Source of the DNA: an uncultured Chitinophagaceae bacterium
GTDB taxonomy: Bacteria > Bacteroidota > Bacteroidia > Chitinophagales > Chitinophagaceae
Reading direction: 5' to 3'
NCBI GenBank assembly: GCA_934502905.1
Contig: CAKSVK010000065.1
Coordinates: 1-18,164, forward strand
Length of the DNA: 18,164 nucleotides
Below the pieces are notes generated by a model that saw nothing but the letters and a program-made list of their open reading frames with translations, did no database searches and was not told where the DNA came from. The translations under genes were made by a program, and so were the position numbers. Below are positions 7,995 to 15,441 of the stretch, piece after piece; positions within the stretch are counted from its first letter, which is position 1; the number at the start of each line of letters is the position of its first letter.

Positions 7995-8990
7995 TTATCC
8001 CTGCATTCCCTGCAGTTTTTTCAGCACACCATAAGCTTTACCGCCTTCCAGGCTGTCTACTGCTGCAAGATACGCATCATTATAGTTTTTGTATGCGCCG
8101 GTGCAGTGCAGAGCCATTGCTGCGTTTGCCAGCACCACAGCATTTTGTGCCCAGGTGCCCCTGCCCCGGATAATATCCAGGAACATTTGCGCCGCTTCCT
8201 CGGGTGTGTTGCCGCCATGGATGTCTTCGGCGCCGACCAACCGCTTTCCCAGCTGCTCCGGTGTCATGACATATTCCCCTTTATTGGTGATCACTTTGGT
8301 ATCATTGGTAAGGGAAATTTCGTCGTAGCCATCCAGTCCGTGGATAATCGTAAAAGGTTTACCTTTTTGCTGCAGCAGGTAATTATAGATCCTGCCCATT
8401 TCCAGGTTATATACGCCCACCAGCTGGTATTCCGGTTTAGCGGGATTGACCATGGGACCGAGCATATTAAAGAAAGTACGGATACCCAGGCTCTTACGGA
8501 TAACGGCTACCGCCTTTAATGCAGGGTGAAACAGGGGTGCATGCAAAAAACAGATATTTGCCTCTTCTATTTCTTTCCTGAGCTGACCGGCATCTGATTT
8601 GAACTTATAACCCAGTCGTTCCATTACATTCGAGGCGCCGCTCACCGAGGTAGCGCCATAATTGCCGTGTTTTGCTACCTTATGTCCTGCACCCGCCACA
8701 ATAAAGCAGGAGAGAGTAGAGATGTTGAAGGTGTTTTTGCCGTCGCCCCCGGTGCCTACAATATCCACAGTTTTGTACTCTTCCAGCGGAACAGGGACGC
8801 ACAGTTCCATTAACGCATCCGAAAACCCCTGTAGTTCATCAATGGTTATCGTACGCATGAGGTATACCGTTATAAAGGCGGTGACCTCACTCTCTGTATA
8901 TGTTCCCCTGGAGATATCAATCAGCACCTCCTTGGCCTGTTGCCTGGAAAGCGTTTTATATTCAAACAGGTATTGTAATATCTTTTTCAT
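7995..8990 (-). CDS. trpD: Anthranilate phosphoribosyltransferase
   Basis: TrpD transfers phosphoribose from PRPP to anthranilate. The product has 331 residues. PRPP-binding GTGGDGKNTFNIST is at about 79-92, KHGNYGATSVSGASNVME at about 107-124, and the NMLGPMVNPA segment in the middle, all standard for TrpD and distinguishing it from thymidine phosphorylase. It is not fused to trpG. A 246-nt gap with an inverted repeat and a periodic repeat separates it from trpG, the largest gap in the operon. It may therefore have its own promoter, or the gap may hold a control element. Confidence 0.97.
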   Translation of the reverse strand: MKKILQYLFEYKTLSRQQAKEVLIDISRGTYTESEVTAFITVYLMRTITIDELQGFSDALMELCVPVPLEEYKTVDIVGTGGDGKNTFNISTLSCFIVAGAGHKVAKHGNYGATSVSGASNVMERLGYKFKSDAGQLRKEIEEANICFLHAPLFHPALKAVAVIRKSLGIRTFFNMLGPMVNPAKPEYQLVGVYNLEMGRIYNYLLQQKGKPFTIIHGLDGYDEISLTNDTKVITNKGEYVMTPEQLGKRLVGAEDIHGGNTPEEAAQMFLDIIRGRGTWAQNAVVLANAAMALHCTGAYKNYNDAYLAAVDSLEGGKAYGVLKKLQGMQG

Positions 8991-8997
8991 AGACTAT

Positions 8998-9047
8998 GAT
9001 TGAGTGGGGTGACCAAGATAATGGGATTGACCGGGATAAGCGGGATA
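8998..9047 (-). repeat. Degenerate repeat of about 10 nt just upstream of trpD
   Basis: Read on the operon strand, ATC or ACC triplets recur every 8-10 nt: ATCCC, ATCCC, ATCCC, ATCTT, ACCCC, ATCAT. TATCCCGGTCA and TATCTTGGTCA form the closest pair. The array ends 8 nt before the trpD start codon. It may be an intergenic repeat remnant or a protein-binding array with helical phasing. The degeneracy makes this a weak call. Confidence 0.4.
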
Positions 9048-9148
9048 TTGTTATGCATGCTCTTTATTTGGTTTTATCTGTTAAGCAACGATTGTATATT
9101 TTTTTATTCCGAAATATTTTGATCATCATGACGATCTGTGATGTAATG

Positions 9149-9206
9149 AAAACCATTAAGAAGTGGAGTGTTAAGTCTTACTATGCGTTAACTCCTTAAT
9201 GGTTTT
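9149..9206. repeat. 12-bp perfect inverted repeat in the trpG-trpD gap
   Basis: AAAACCATTAAG (9149-9160) and CTTAATGGTTTT (9195-9206) are exact reverse complements. The stem can continue inward with bulges through GGAG/CTCC and TTAA/TTAA. The whole 8991-9236 interval contains no plausible gene. On the operon strand the 3' arm ends in four U residues, so the hairpin could act as a partial terminator or processing site between trpEG and trpDCF. Confidence 0.7.
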
Positions 9207-9236
9207 TGATGGGGGCGCAAAACCTATTCATCTCCC

Positions 9237-9815
9237 TCACGATCCCTGTCCCAGCCAGTTTCGCATGATCCGCTCTCCATCGGGGGTCAGCACACTTTCA
9301 GGGTGAAACTGAACACCTTGTATATCGTAGGCCGTATGTTGAAAGGCCATGATATAATTGTTATCGTCCCTGGCTGTCACTTCCAGTCCGGCGGGTAATA
9401 ATTCATCTGCTACTATCCAGGAATGATACCTGCCTACCTCGAACCTGTCGGCCAGACCATCAAATAATTTCGTGTGTGTACCCGGTGCCTTGGTAACGGG
9501 AAGCGATACCCCATGGTATACAGTGCTGAGGTTGACCAGCTTTCCACCCAATGCCACTGCGATAGCCTGGTGCCCCAGGCATACACCCAGGATGGATTTG
9601 GTGGCCACGTACTGCTGTATAAGAGGTAGCAACAGCCCTGCTTCCTCGGGAATTCCCGGTCCCGGGGATAATATGATCTTATCATATTCATTTACTTTTT
9701 CCAGCGCTATCTGGTCGTTGCGGTAAACATCTACCTGAATGCCTGTTATTTTTTCTACAAGGTGCACCAGGTTATAGGTAAAGGAGTCGTAGTTGTCAAA
9801 AACCAATATCTTCAT
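9237..9815 (-). CDS. trpG: Anthranilate synthase component II (glutamine amidotransferase)
   Basis: TrpG provides ammonia from glutamine to TrpE for anthranilate synthesis. The product has 192 residues. DNYDSFTYNLVH lies at the N-terminus, LSPGPGIPEEAG forms the oxyanion region, nucleophile Cys79 is in GVCLGHQAI, HGVS lies near 101-104, and catalytic His171/Glu173 are in QFHPESV. Close relatives (PabA) are hard to separate by sequence and some TrpG proteins serve both folate and Trp synthesis. Position directly after trpE (21-nt gap) supports TrpG. No other partner is in the window. Confidence 0.95.
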   Translation of the reverse strand: MKILVFDNYDSFTYNLVHLVEKITGIQVDVYRNDQIALEKVNEYDKIILSPGPGIPEEAGLLLPLIQQYVATKSILGVCLGHQAIAVALGGKLVNLSTVYHGVSLPVTKAPGTHTKLFDGLADRFEVGRYHSWIVADELLPAGLEVTARDDNNYIMAFQHTAYDIQGVQFHPESVLTPDGERIMRNWLGQGS

Positions 9816-9836
9816 CTTACTGTTTCTTTAGTTGTT

Positions 9837-11279
9837 TTATACGGTGCCATGCGCCGGTGAAGGCACTACATCTGCTGCCGCTTCTACTGCTTTTTTTAAT
9901 GCATTCAATTTATTGTTTACCTCCTGCAGCTCACTTTCCGGCTGCGATGCCGCTACTATCCCGGCTCCTGCCTGCGATATCAGGGTATTGCGTTTGCTGA
10001 GAAAGGTTCTGATCATAATGGCATGGTTGCAGCTGCCGTTGAAGCCGATGAAACCGATAGCGCCTCCGTAAAAGGTGCGTGCAGTCGGTTCGTACTGATC
10101 GATCAGCTGCATTGCCTTAAACTTGGGAGCTCCGCTGAGCGTACCGGCCGGAAAGGTGGTTGCCAGCAACAGAAAAGGATTGGTGCCCGGTTTCACATTT
10201 CCATTCACCTCACTGACCAGGTGAATGACATGCGAATAGTATTGCACCTGCCGGTAATGTTTTACTTTCACTTCGTCGCACAAACGACTCAGGTCATTCC
10301 GGGCCAGATCTACCAGCATCACGTGTTCTGCATTTTCTTTGGCATCCAGCAGTAACCTTTCGGCTGCCTGCTGATCAACATCATCGTCACCGGTTCTTTT
10401 AAAAGTACCCGCTATAGGGTGTACAACCGCTTTCCCGTTGGCTATGATCAGTTGACTTTCAGGTGAAGACCCGAATAATTTATAATCGCCATAATCGAAG
10501 TAAAAAAGATAAGGAGAGGGGTTGATGTTACGCAGCGCCCTGTAAACATTAAATTCATCGCCGGTGAATGACTGCTCGAAACGCCTGCTGAGCACAATCT
10601 GGAAAACATCCCCCCGGTAGCAGCTTTGAATACCTTTCTGCACCATCTGCCTGTAATCGTCATCGGTCATGTTGGATGTTTCCCCACCTTTACCGGCAAA
10701 AGGAAATACCGGCACATCTTTACTCCTGATCAGGGATTCCACCACCGCCAGGTCACTTTTCAGTCCTTCTATCTGGTTTTCACAGATATACATTTCATTC
10801 TTAAAATGGTTGATGGCTATAACGTACTGGTATAAACGATAACGCATCAGCGGGATATCTGCCGTATAGGGCTTCTGATCGTTGAACTTCACCGTATCAA
10901 AAAACTGGACAGCATCAAAAGTGGAGTAACCATATAAACCCTGGACTGCAGATACTATTTTATCCCCGGTGGGCGGTGCCTGAAAACGCTGCATGAACCC
11001 CCATAAGATACCGGGCACTTCCGTGGGATTGGCAATGGACAATTTTTCCGGTTTCTGCCCCGGCAATTTGAATTCAACAGAATGCAGGTCCGTGATCTCC
11101 ATGCCCGCAATGGCATTGATACCTATAAAGGAAAAGCTGTTTTCTGCGCTGTGATAATCTGTGCTTTCAAGGAGCACAGTGTCCCTGAACCGGTCTCTGA
11201 GCCGTAAATAGATACCCACCGGTGTGTGGATATCGGAAAGCATTTTCTTAAAACTGGTGCGTATATCAATTTTCTTCAT
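9837..11279 (-). CDS. trpE: Anthranilate synthase component I
   Basis: TrpE forms anthranilate from chorismate and ammonia and is the first committed step. The product has 480 residues. The LLES motif at 36-39 and NPSPYLFYF near 254-262 are the elements of the tryptophan feedback site, so allosteric inhibition by Trp is expected. The chorismate-binding core includes IAGTFKRTG, DAKENAEHVMLVDLARNDL, FPAGTLSGAPK, YGGAIGF and QAGAGIVAAS. The LLES motif favours TrpE over PabB. It starts 21 nt after the U-tract of an attenuator and is the first structural gene of the operon. Confidence 0.97.
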   Translation of the reverse strand: MKKIDIRTSFKKMLSDIHTPVGIYLRLRDRFRDTVLLESTDYHSAENSFSFIGINAIAGMEITDLHSVEFKLPGQKPEKLSIANPTEVPGILWGFMQRFQAPPTGDKIVSAVQGLYGYSTFDAVQFFDTVKFNDQKPYTADIPLMRYRLYQYVIAINHFKNEMYICENQIEGLKSDLAVVESLIRSKDVPVFPFAGKGGETSNMTDDDYRQMVQKGIQSCYRGDVFQIVLSRRFEQSFTGDEFNVYRALRNINPSPYLFYFDYGDYKLFGSSPESQLIIANGKAVVHPIAGTFKRTGDDDVDQQAAERLLLDAKENAEHVMLVDLARNDLSRLCDEVKVKHYRQVQYYSHVIHLVSEVNGNVKPGTNPFLLLATTFPAGTLSGAPKFKAMQLIDQYEPTARTFYGGAIGFIGFNGSCNHAIMIRTFLSKRNTLISQAGAGIVAASQPESELQEVNNKLNALKKAVEAAADVVPSPAHGTV

Positions 11280-11300
11280 ACCAATTGTTGTAGTGTCAAC

Positions 11301-11324
11301 AAAAAACCCCGGTTATTACCGGGG
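11301..11324 (-). terminator. trp attenuator: intrinsic terminator before trpE
   Basis: On the operon strand CCCCGGT and ACCGGGG form a 7-bp GC-rich stem (11318-11324 with 11307-11313) around a 4-nt loop, followed directly by six U residues (11301-11306). It stands 21 nt before the trpE ATG, after the trpL stop codon, and the genes downstream continue on the same strand. It is therefore a leader terminator and not an end-of-gene one. Confidence 0.92.
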
Positions 11325-11369
11325 CTTGAATATTTTAGTGAACAAAATACAATAGCAGCTACAAGCCCC
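11321..11369 (-). promoter_or_regulatory. trp antiterminator pairing (mutually exclusive with the terminator)
   Basis: GGGGCTTG (11369-11362 on the operon strand, the last codons of trpL) is an exact 8-nt complement of CAAGCCCC (11328-11321), which includes the first four bases of the terminator stem. The two pairings cannot form together. A ribosome stalled at the three Trp codons leaves GGGGCTTG free and favours antitermination. A ribosome reaching the TAG at 11359-11361 covers it and lets the terminator fold. I did not find a convincing 1:2 pause hairpin. Confidence 0.88.
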
Positions 11370-11418
11370 TGAAAGAGTTTGCATGCCACCACCAGTATTT
11401 GTTGATTGTTTTTGTCAT
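11359..11418 (-). CDS. trpL: Tryptophan operon leader peptide
   Basis: This short frame reads MTKTINKYWWWHANSFRGL and stops at TAG: 19 residues with three successive Trp codons at 11386-11394. Trp is the rarest residue in most proteins, so WWW in a tiny frame located 79 nt before trpE, followed by alternative terminator and antiterminator structures, is strong evidence for a leader peptide that senses charged tRNA-Trp. There is no Shine-Dalgarno, as is usual in Bacteroidota. GATATTTG at 11426-11433 matches seven of eight positions of the TAnnTTTG -7 element and lies so close that the transcript would be almost leaderless; the promoter is therefore unproven. Confidence 0.93.
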   Translation of the reverse strand: MTKTINKYWWWHANSFRGL

Positions 11419-11441
11419 TACACCACAAATATCATTGCTTT

Positions 11442-11473
11442 TTTGATAATAAAAAATTTTTGACCTATTTTTT
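11442..11473 (+). promoter_or_regulatory. Candidate Bacteroidota promoter for the divergent acyltransferase gene
   Basis: TTTG at 11442-11445, a 20-nt spacer, and TATTTTTT at 11466-11473 (seven of eight matches to TAnnTTTG) fit the Bacteroidota housekeeping promoter. Transcription would start about 20 nt before the ATG at 11501. The region is very AT-rich, so a chance match is possible. Confidence 0.35.
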
Positions 11474-11500
11474 CAAAATATTTCTACTTAACTCCCTAAC

Positions 11501-12586
11501 ATGCTTAAAAGACTTCAATCCCTGGATTTTTTACGTGGATGTATAATGGTGCTGTTGGCGCTGGAAGGCGCTGGCTTGTATCATGTGATGAATGAGTACG
11601 CCGATGGAACCTGGTTTCATTACATTGCCCGGCAGTTTGACCATCATCAATGGAACGGGCTCAGGTTCTGGGACCTTATACAGCCGGGCTTTATGTTTAT
11701 CGCGGGTACTGCTATGGCTTATTCCCTTCACAAGCAGCAGGAGAATGGGGTGCCGTGGAATCATTCTTTTAAGAAGGCATTGAAGAGGAGCTTCTGGCTT
11801 TTCTTCTGGGGAGTGCTGAACTATGCCGTACGGAAAGATGGACTATCATTTGAGCTTTGGAACGTGCTTACCCAGCTGTCATTTACTATGCTGGTAGCAT
11901 TCCTGATCTTCCGGCTCAGCAGCCGGACACAGATCATTATCTGCACAGGCATCTTATTGCTGACAGAAATATTATACCGCTTTACCCATGTGCCGGGTTT
12001 CGACCAGCCTTTCACAGACCAGCATAATTTCGGCAACTATGTAGACCTGCTACTGATGGGCAAGATCAACGGAGGCGGATGGGTAGCGATCAATTGTATC
12101 CCGACGGCAGTGCATACCATAGCGGGCGCCCTGGCGGGGAAGTTGCTGCTGTCTCAAAGGAATGATAAAGTAAAACAACTGCTGATCTGGTCCGGCATAT
12201 GCCTGGCAGCAGGTTTTGCGCTTGACTGGCTGCATATAACGCCGATCATTAAGCGCATAGCAACCACATCTTTCACCCTTGCATCGCTTGGCTGGTGTTT
12301 ACTGGCGCTGACTGCCTGCTATTGGTGGATCGATATCAAAGACCACAGGAAGCACCTGTTCTTTTTTACCGTTGTCGGCATGAATTCTATCTTTATTTAC
12401 CTGTTTTTTGAAATAGTAGGTGCCCGATGGTTTAACGGGTATGTGGGCGCTGTTACCAACGGGTTGATGGAAATGGCAGGTTTTCCGCTACTGCTAATGA
12501 AAATCATTACCTGCCTGGTTATATTCGGGCTGGAGTGGGGGCTCTGTTACTTCCTGTATAAGAAGAAAATCTTTTTCAGGCTGTAG
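11501..12586 (+). CDS. DUF5009/NagX-type membrane acyltransferase (heparan-glucosaminide N-acetyltransferase-like)
   Basis: The product has 361 residues and many hydrophobic segments, consistent with a polytopic inner-membrane protein. The N-terminus RLQSLDFLRGCIMVLLAL matches the family signature RxxSLDxxRG. HHQWNGLRFWDLIQPGFMFIAG at 48-69 corresponds to the HAPWNGLTxxDLVMPWFVFIIG region of eukaryotic HGSNAT that carries the acetylated His; His48 or His49 is the candidate here. Family members transfer acetyl groups across the membrane to amino sugars or related glycans. The real substrate is unknown. It diverges from the trp operon with only 82 nt between its start and the trpL start, so the promoters must be close or overlapping. 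A second, more typical family member ends the window. Confidence 0.75.
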   Translation: MLKRLQSLDFLRGCIMVLLALEGAGLYHVMNEYADGTWFHYIARQFDHHQWNGLRFWDLIQPGFMFIAGTAMAYSLHKQQENGVPWNHSFKKALKRSFWLFFWGVLNYAVRKDGLSFELWNVLTQLSFTMLVAFLIFRLSSRTQIIICTGILLLTEILYRFTHVPGFDQPFTDQHNFGNYVDLLLMGKINGGGWVAINCIPTAVHTIAGALAGKLLLSQRNDKVKQLLIWSGICLAAGFALDWLHITPIIKRIATTSFTLASLGWCLLALTACYWWIDIKDHRKHLFFFTVVGMNSIFIYLFFEIVGARWFNGYVGAVTNGLMEMAGFPLLLMKIITCLVIFGLEWGLCYFLYKKKIFFRL

Positions 12587-12596
12587 CCGATGGAGC

Positions 12597-12626
12597 TGCT
12601 TTCCCTAACAGACCGACCGGAAAGCA
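12597..12626. terminator. Weak hairpin between convergent genes
   Basis: TGCTTTCC (12597-12604) and GGAAAGCA (12619-12626) form an 8-bp stem with a 14-nt loop in the 52-nt gap between the convergent acyltransferase and glutaminase-like genes. There is only a short T stretch afterwards. It may serve as a bidirectional terminator but the loop is large. Confidence 0.35.
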
Positions 12627-12638
12627 ACTTTGCACATT

Positions 12639-13403
12639 TTATAGCACGATCCCATACTTATCCAGGTAATTTTTTATCTCTAATCTTTTTTGACTGATCG
12701 TGCTCTTGTATTTTGATTTTTGACACTGTGAATTTGGCGTTATTCCGCATAATCCACAGTACATTTGGAGAAAGTCTGTATCCAGGTTTTTTTCCCAATT
12801 GCTCTTATTTGTGCTTAATTGGCCAATTGATGTAGTACCATAAAATTTATATAGCCCTGTTACGGGAAAAATATAAATGGTTCTTCCGCCAGGTTGATTG
12901 AAGAAGCTCAGGGACCAGGTGGGCAGATCAACTAATTTACCCTGCGTCCATGGATCAAAAACCAAAGTATCCCTTAGCCCGTTGTTTTCGAGAATAATGC
13001 CGGTTGCAACGTGGTATCCCCAATATACAAGAGGCTTGCTTCCAATTTTAGTGTTAAATACCAAACCATTACTTTTGCTTACAAGTTTGGATGTATTATA
13101 CTTTGATTCTACCAGGCCTTCTTTGAAAATCCAAAAATTAATTGGCCGGAATCCTTGTTTTTCAAGAACATAAAAAGCAAACTCTGCCCTGTTTTCACAA
13201 TTATTTGCTTTTTCTTTTTTTGTTTTCGTAGCAATGGGTGCTTTTGCTATGAGTTGAAATACGGTGTCTGCTTCTGCCAAAGTTTTGTCAGACACAAAAA
13301 GACTGTCAAAGCTATTCAGCAACTGCCGCCTGTTCTGAGCGCATAAAGATTGTGGGAAGCATAATATTAGCATGACCGCCAATAAAAGTCTGTAAGTATT
13401 CAT
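12639..13403 (-). CDS. Secreted protein-glutaminase-like (protein deamidase) protein
   Basis: The product has 254 residues with a signal peptide (MNTYRLLLAVMLILCFPQSL, then CAQ). A plausible Cys-His-Asp triad is Cys69 in NNCENRAEFAFYVLEKQGF, His131 in YWGYHVATGIIL and Asp150 in LVFDPWTQGKLVDLPTW. The arrangement (Cys before a helix, W-x-YHVA strand, then a VxDP strand) matches the protein-glutaminase family known from Chryseobacterium, which deamidates Gln side chains in proteins. The C-terminal part (Cys216, Cys219 and Cys227) has extra cysteines that may form disulfides. The gene follows a metalloprotease-like gene after 2 nt, so they are cotranscribed. The coding DNA is unusually AT-rich. 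Alternatives are a cysteine protease or transglutaminase-like protein. Confidence 0.6.
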   Translation of the reverse strand: MNTYRLLLAVMLILCFPQSLCAQNRRQLLNSFDSLFVSDKTLAEADTVFQLIAKAPIATKTKKEKANNCENRAEFAFYVLEKQGFRPINFWIFKEGLVESKYNTSKLVSKSNGLVFNTKIGSKPLVYWGYHVATGIILENNGLRDTLVFDPWTQGKLVDLPTWSLSFFNQPGGRTIYIFPVTGLYKFYGTTSIGQLSTNKSNWEKNLDTDFLQMYCGLCGITPNSQCQKSKYKSTISQKRLEIKNYLDKYGIVL

Positions 13404-13405
13404 AT

Positions 13406-14002
13406 TTACTCTTTTTTACAGGTAGACGACCGATATGGACAGCTGTTTGCCTGATTTATCAATCCTGATACGATCCTTCCTATTTTATAGGGGACACTAT
13501 TGATTTTGGTCCTTCTAAGTCCAACCCAGCTTTTGACATCAAAAAAACCAATTTCATGCATGTATTCATGTGCCAGGTGGGATGCATAACATGTGACGTC
13601 ATTATACAGGATATAACATCTATGGGTAGACGTAATCCTGCTGATCATAGCCGTATTCCCATACTCTTTTCCTCCCTTGTAACTGTCATAAATTGTCAAA
13701 CGAAGGTCTATTGAATAATCCTTTTCAGCGTTTTTATAGTTATCCATTCCACTTCTGATTATCTCCAGTATCTCTTCGCTTGAAAGATTGTAATGTCCTA
13801 CCGAAAACTTTTCAGACAAAACGGACTGCGCAAAAGCTTCGGAATTAAATACATTTTCGAGCAATCTGGTTGCCTCTTCCAATTTCAAAAGCGAAGCATT
13901 ATCAAATGAGCTGTCAACCAATATGGTACTCACTTTCACCTGCTGCGCATTTGAAGTCAGGAATACTGCAGATAGAAATATTGTAATTATTGATGTATAC
14001 AT
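13406..14002 (-). CDS. Secreted metzincin-like metalloprotease (HEXXHXXGXXD)
   Basis: The product has 198 residues with a signal peptide (about 1-20, MYTSIITIFLSAVFLTSNAQ). HLAHEYMHEIGFFD contains the motif HExxHxxGxxD: His145, Glu146, His149, Gly152, Asp155. The first two His residues would bind zinc, Glu is the base, and Asp would be the third ligand, as in snapalysin-type zincins. A clear Met-turn is not visible. Four Cys (129, 138, 188, 195) suggest disulfide bonds in the exported protein. It is first in a two-gene unit with the glutaminase-like gene, and may process or cooperate with it; that is inference. No close named family is recognised. Coding DNA is AT-rich compared with trp genes. 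Confidence 0.65.
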   Translation of the reverse strand: MYTSIITIFLSAVFLTSNAQQVKVSTILVDSSFDNASLLKLEEATRLLENVFNSEAFAQSVLSEKFSVGHYNLSSEEILEIIRSGMDNYKNAEKDYSIDLRLTIYDSYKGGKEYGNTAMISRITSTHRCYILYNDVTCYASHLAHEYMHEIGFFDVKSWVGLRRTKINSVPYKIGRIVSGLINQANSCPYRSSTCKKE

Positions 14003-14643
14003 TCCCTGTTTTATATATCATTGAATGGCGTACGGCTTACCTCGTATACCTTTCGATCTTTCTGATCATCAAATCTATTCATCCGCTTTAAATGGATAAC
14101 ATTACCATCACATAAATGATGAGCAGGAAAAAATCAGTAATTCACTAAATTGAAAATAAACGATAGGAACGGCAGGTTGGTAATTAATAGCAATGAAGGA
14201 TTAAAATACAAACTGAAGATAATAGAACCTTGTGAAAAAGAAAAATATTTTATTGGCTTTTTTTGTTTTATAATATTTCCGCTTTAACCTGTATGCACAG
14301 TGTATGCTCCTTAAACTTCAAAAGGTATTTTTGTTGCTCACAAAAAAGCAGCAGCAGTAACAATTGATTCCTCAGGCCAGCGAAGATCTGTAGCCCCCGA
14401 AACTTCTGGGCTTTGTGTCGTTGGCTGGACTGTGCTTTGGTTTTACTTATTTATCCCTGAAAAATTCAGGCTAAGCATAGTGAGTGCGTTATCTTCCTAC
14501 CATAGATATCGATAGCTTGGAGTAATGGAAAGGTAAAAACCTGTCCCGCCCGCAGAAGGCCTGACCGGGCACCAGGTTGTGCTACCAAACCTGCACCGGT
14601 AAGTAGGGTATCCGAAGCTGGATACATCCAGATAGTAATGATA
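14003..14643. other. 640-nt intergenic region with small hairpins and no convincing gene
   Basis: No start-to-stop frame here looks like a real gene. A 60-codon open stretch on the - strand (about 14271-14452) has no ATG and includes a run of Leu from CAG-type repeats, so it is probably non-coding. Small hairpins occur at 14456-14470 (CCTGAA/TTCAGG), 14573-14593 (CAGGTT/AACCTG) and 14608-14625 (GTATCC/GGATAC). The last two lie just after the DUF3108 stop and may belong to its 3' end. The left part is AT-rich and probably holds the promoter of the metalloprotease gene. Confidence 0.6.
14070..14077 (-). promoter_or_regulatory. Candidate -7 element for the metalloprotease/deamidase unit
   Basis: TAGATTTG matches TAnnTTTG exactly on the gene strand, 68 nt before the ATG at 14002. 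A TTTG at the expected -33 distance is not present, so this is only half of the consensus. Confidence 0.3.
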
Positions 14644-15441
14644 TTACCGGAATTTTATCATGGAAGTAAGCGGGTAACGGAGGTTCCGGTATCCCATCAT
14701 ATCTACTTTTACACTACCTACCACTATTTCGCTTTCGATGCGCAAAGGCAGGCGGTTACCGTCATCGCTTACCCAAACGGTCATCTTTTCCCCGCCCTCA
14801 AACATGGTACCTTTGATAAGCAGGGGCTTGAACTTAATGGCTTTAAATTTACCATACCTGGTTTTGATGGTCTCCTTTCCCATATACCGTACGTACATCT
14901 GGTGCAGCTCGTCGTCCAGGTATAAGTCCAGGTAAATTTTATCGTTGGGCTTGTAGCTGTCAAAGTCTATATTGCGTGCGTAATATACAGCGCTGATCAC
15001 ATCCTGCACGCATTCTTTTGATTTGACGACTTTATTATTCGTTACAATAGTTTTTGTTTCGTGGTTAAAGCTGGCATTCTCATGCTTTTTATACCCTCCT
15101 TCATCAATGTTACGGATAAAACGGTATGGCTTAAGCGTAGCTGTATCATAATAGCTTTCATAACGGTCTCTCACCTTGAAGATCCAGTCATAGGAAGAGT
15201 TGGACCAGCCTTCTCCAACAGAATGGTAAACGGTTTTTCCGTTATAGTTTTCAAGTGAAGTAGAGAAAGTAGCTGTGCCGGCATCCACGTGCAGCCCGAT
15301 CACGCTGTAATATACTTTCAGTGTGATCTTTTCGCCGGCAGAAAAGCTGGTATTCCGGATGCTGCAGAATTCATTGCCTGCCGAAAGCCGCGTGGCAAAA
15401 ACAAACGTTAATAATATGGTAACAAAAAACTTACATTTCAT
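14644..15441 (-). CDS. DUF3108 domain-containing exported protein
   Basis: The product has 265 residues with a signal peptide (MKCKFFVTILLTFVFATRLS, then AGNEF). The body is beta-strand-rich and fits the DUF3108 pattern: an N-terminal GEKITLKVYYSVIGLHVDAG, a central DVISAVYYARNIDFD, and a late MTVWVSDDGNRLPLRIE strand. It is likely a periplasmic or outer-membrane-associated beta-barrel/lipocalin-like protein, and the molecular role is not established. Its ATG overlaps the TGA of the upstream membrane protein (ATGA), which implies translational coupling and a shared function, probably at the envelope. Confidence 0.8.
   Translation of the reverse strand: MKCKFFVTILLTFVFATRLSAGNEFCSIRNTSFSAGEKITLKVYYSVIGLHVDAGTATFSTSLENYNGKTVYHSVGEGWSNSSYDWIFKVRDRYESYYDTATLKPYRFIRNIDEGGYKKHENASFNHETKTIVTNNKVVKSKECVQDVISAVYYARNIDFDSYKPNDKIYLDLYLDDELHQMYVRYMGKETIKTRYGKFKAIKFKPLLIKGTMFEGGEKMTVWVSDDGNRLPLRIESEIVVGSVKVDMMGYRNLRYPLTSMIKFR

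Noticed and set aside
9837..11279. PabB rather than TrpE
   Set aside because: The LLES tryptophan-binding motif, the Trp-codon leader and the complete trp gene set support TrpE.
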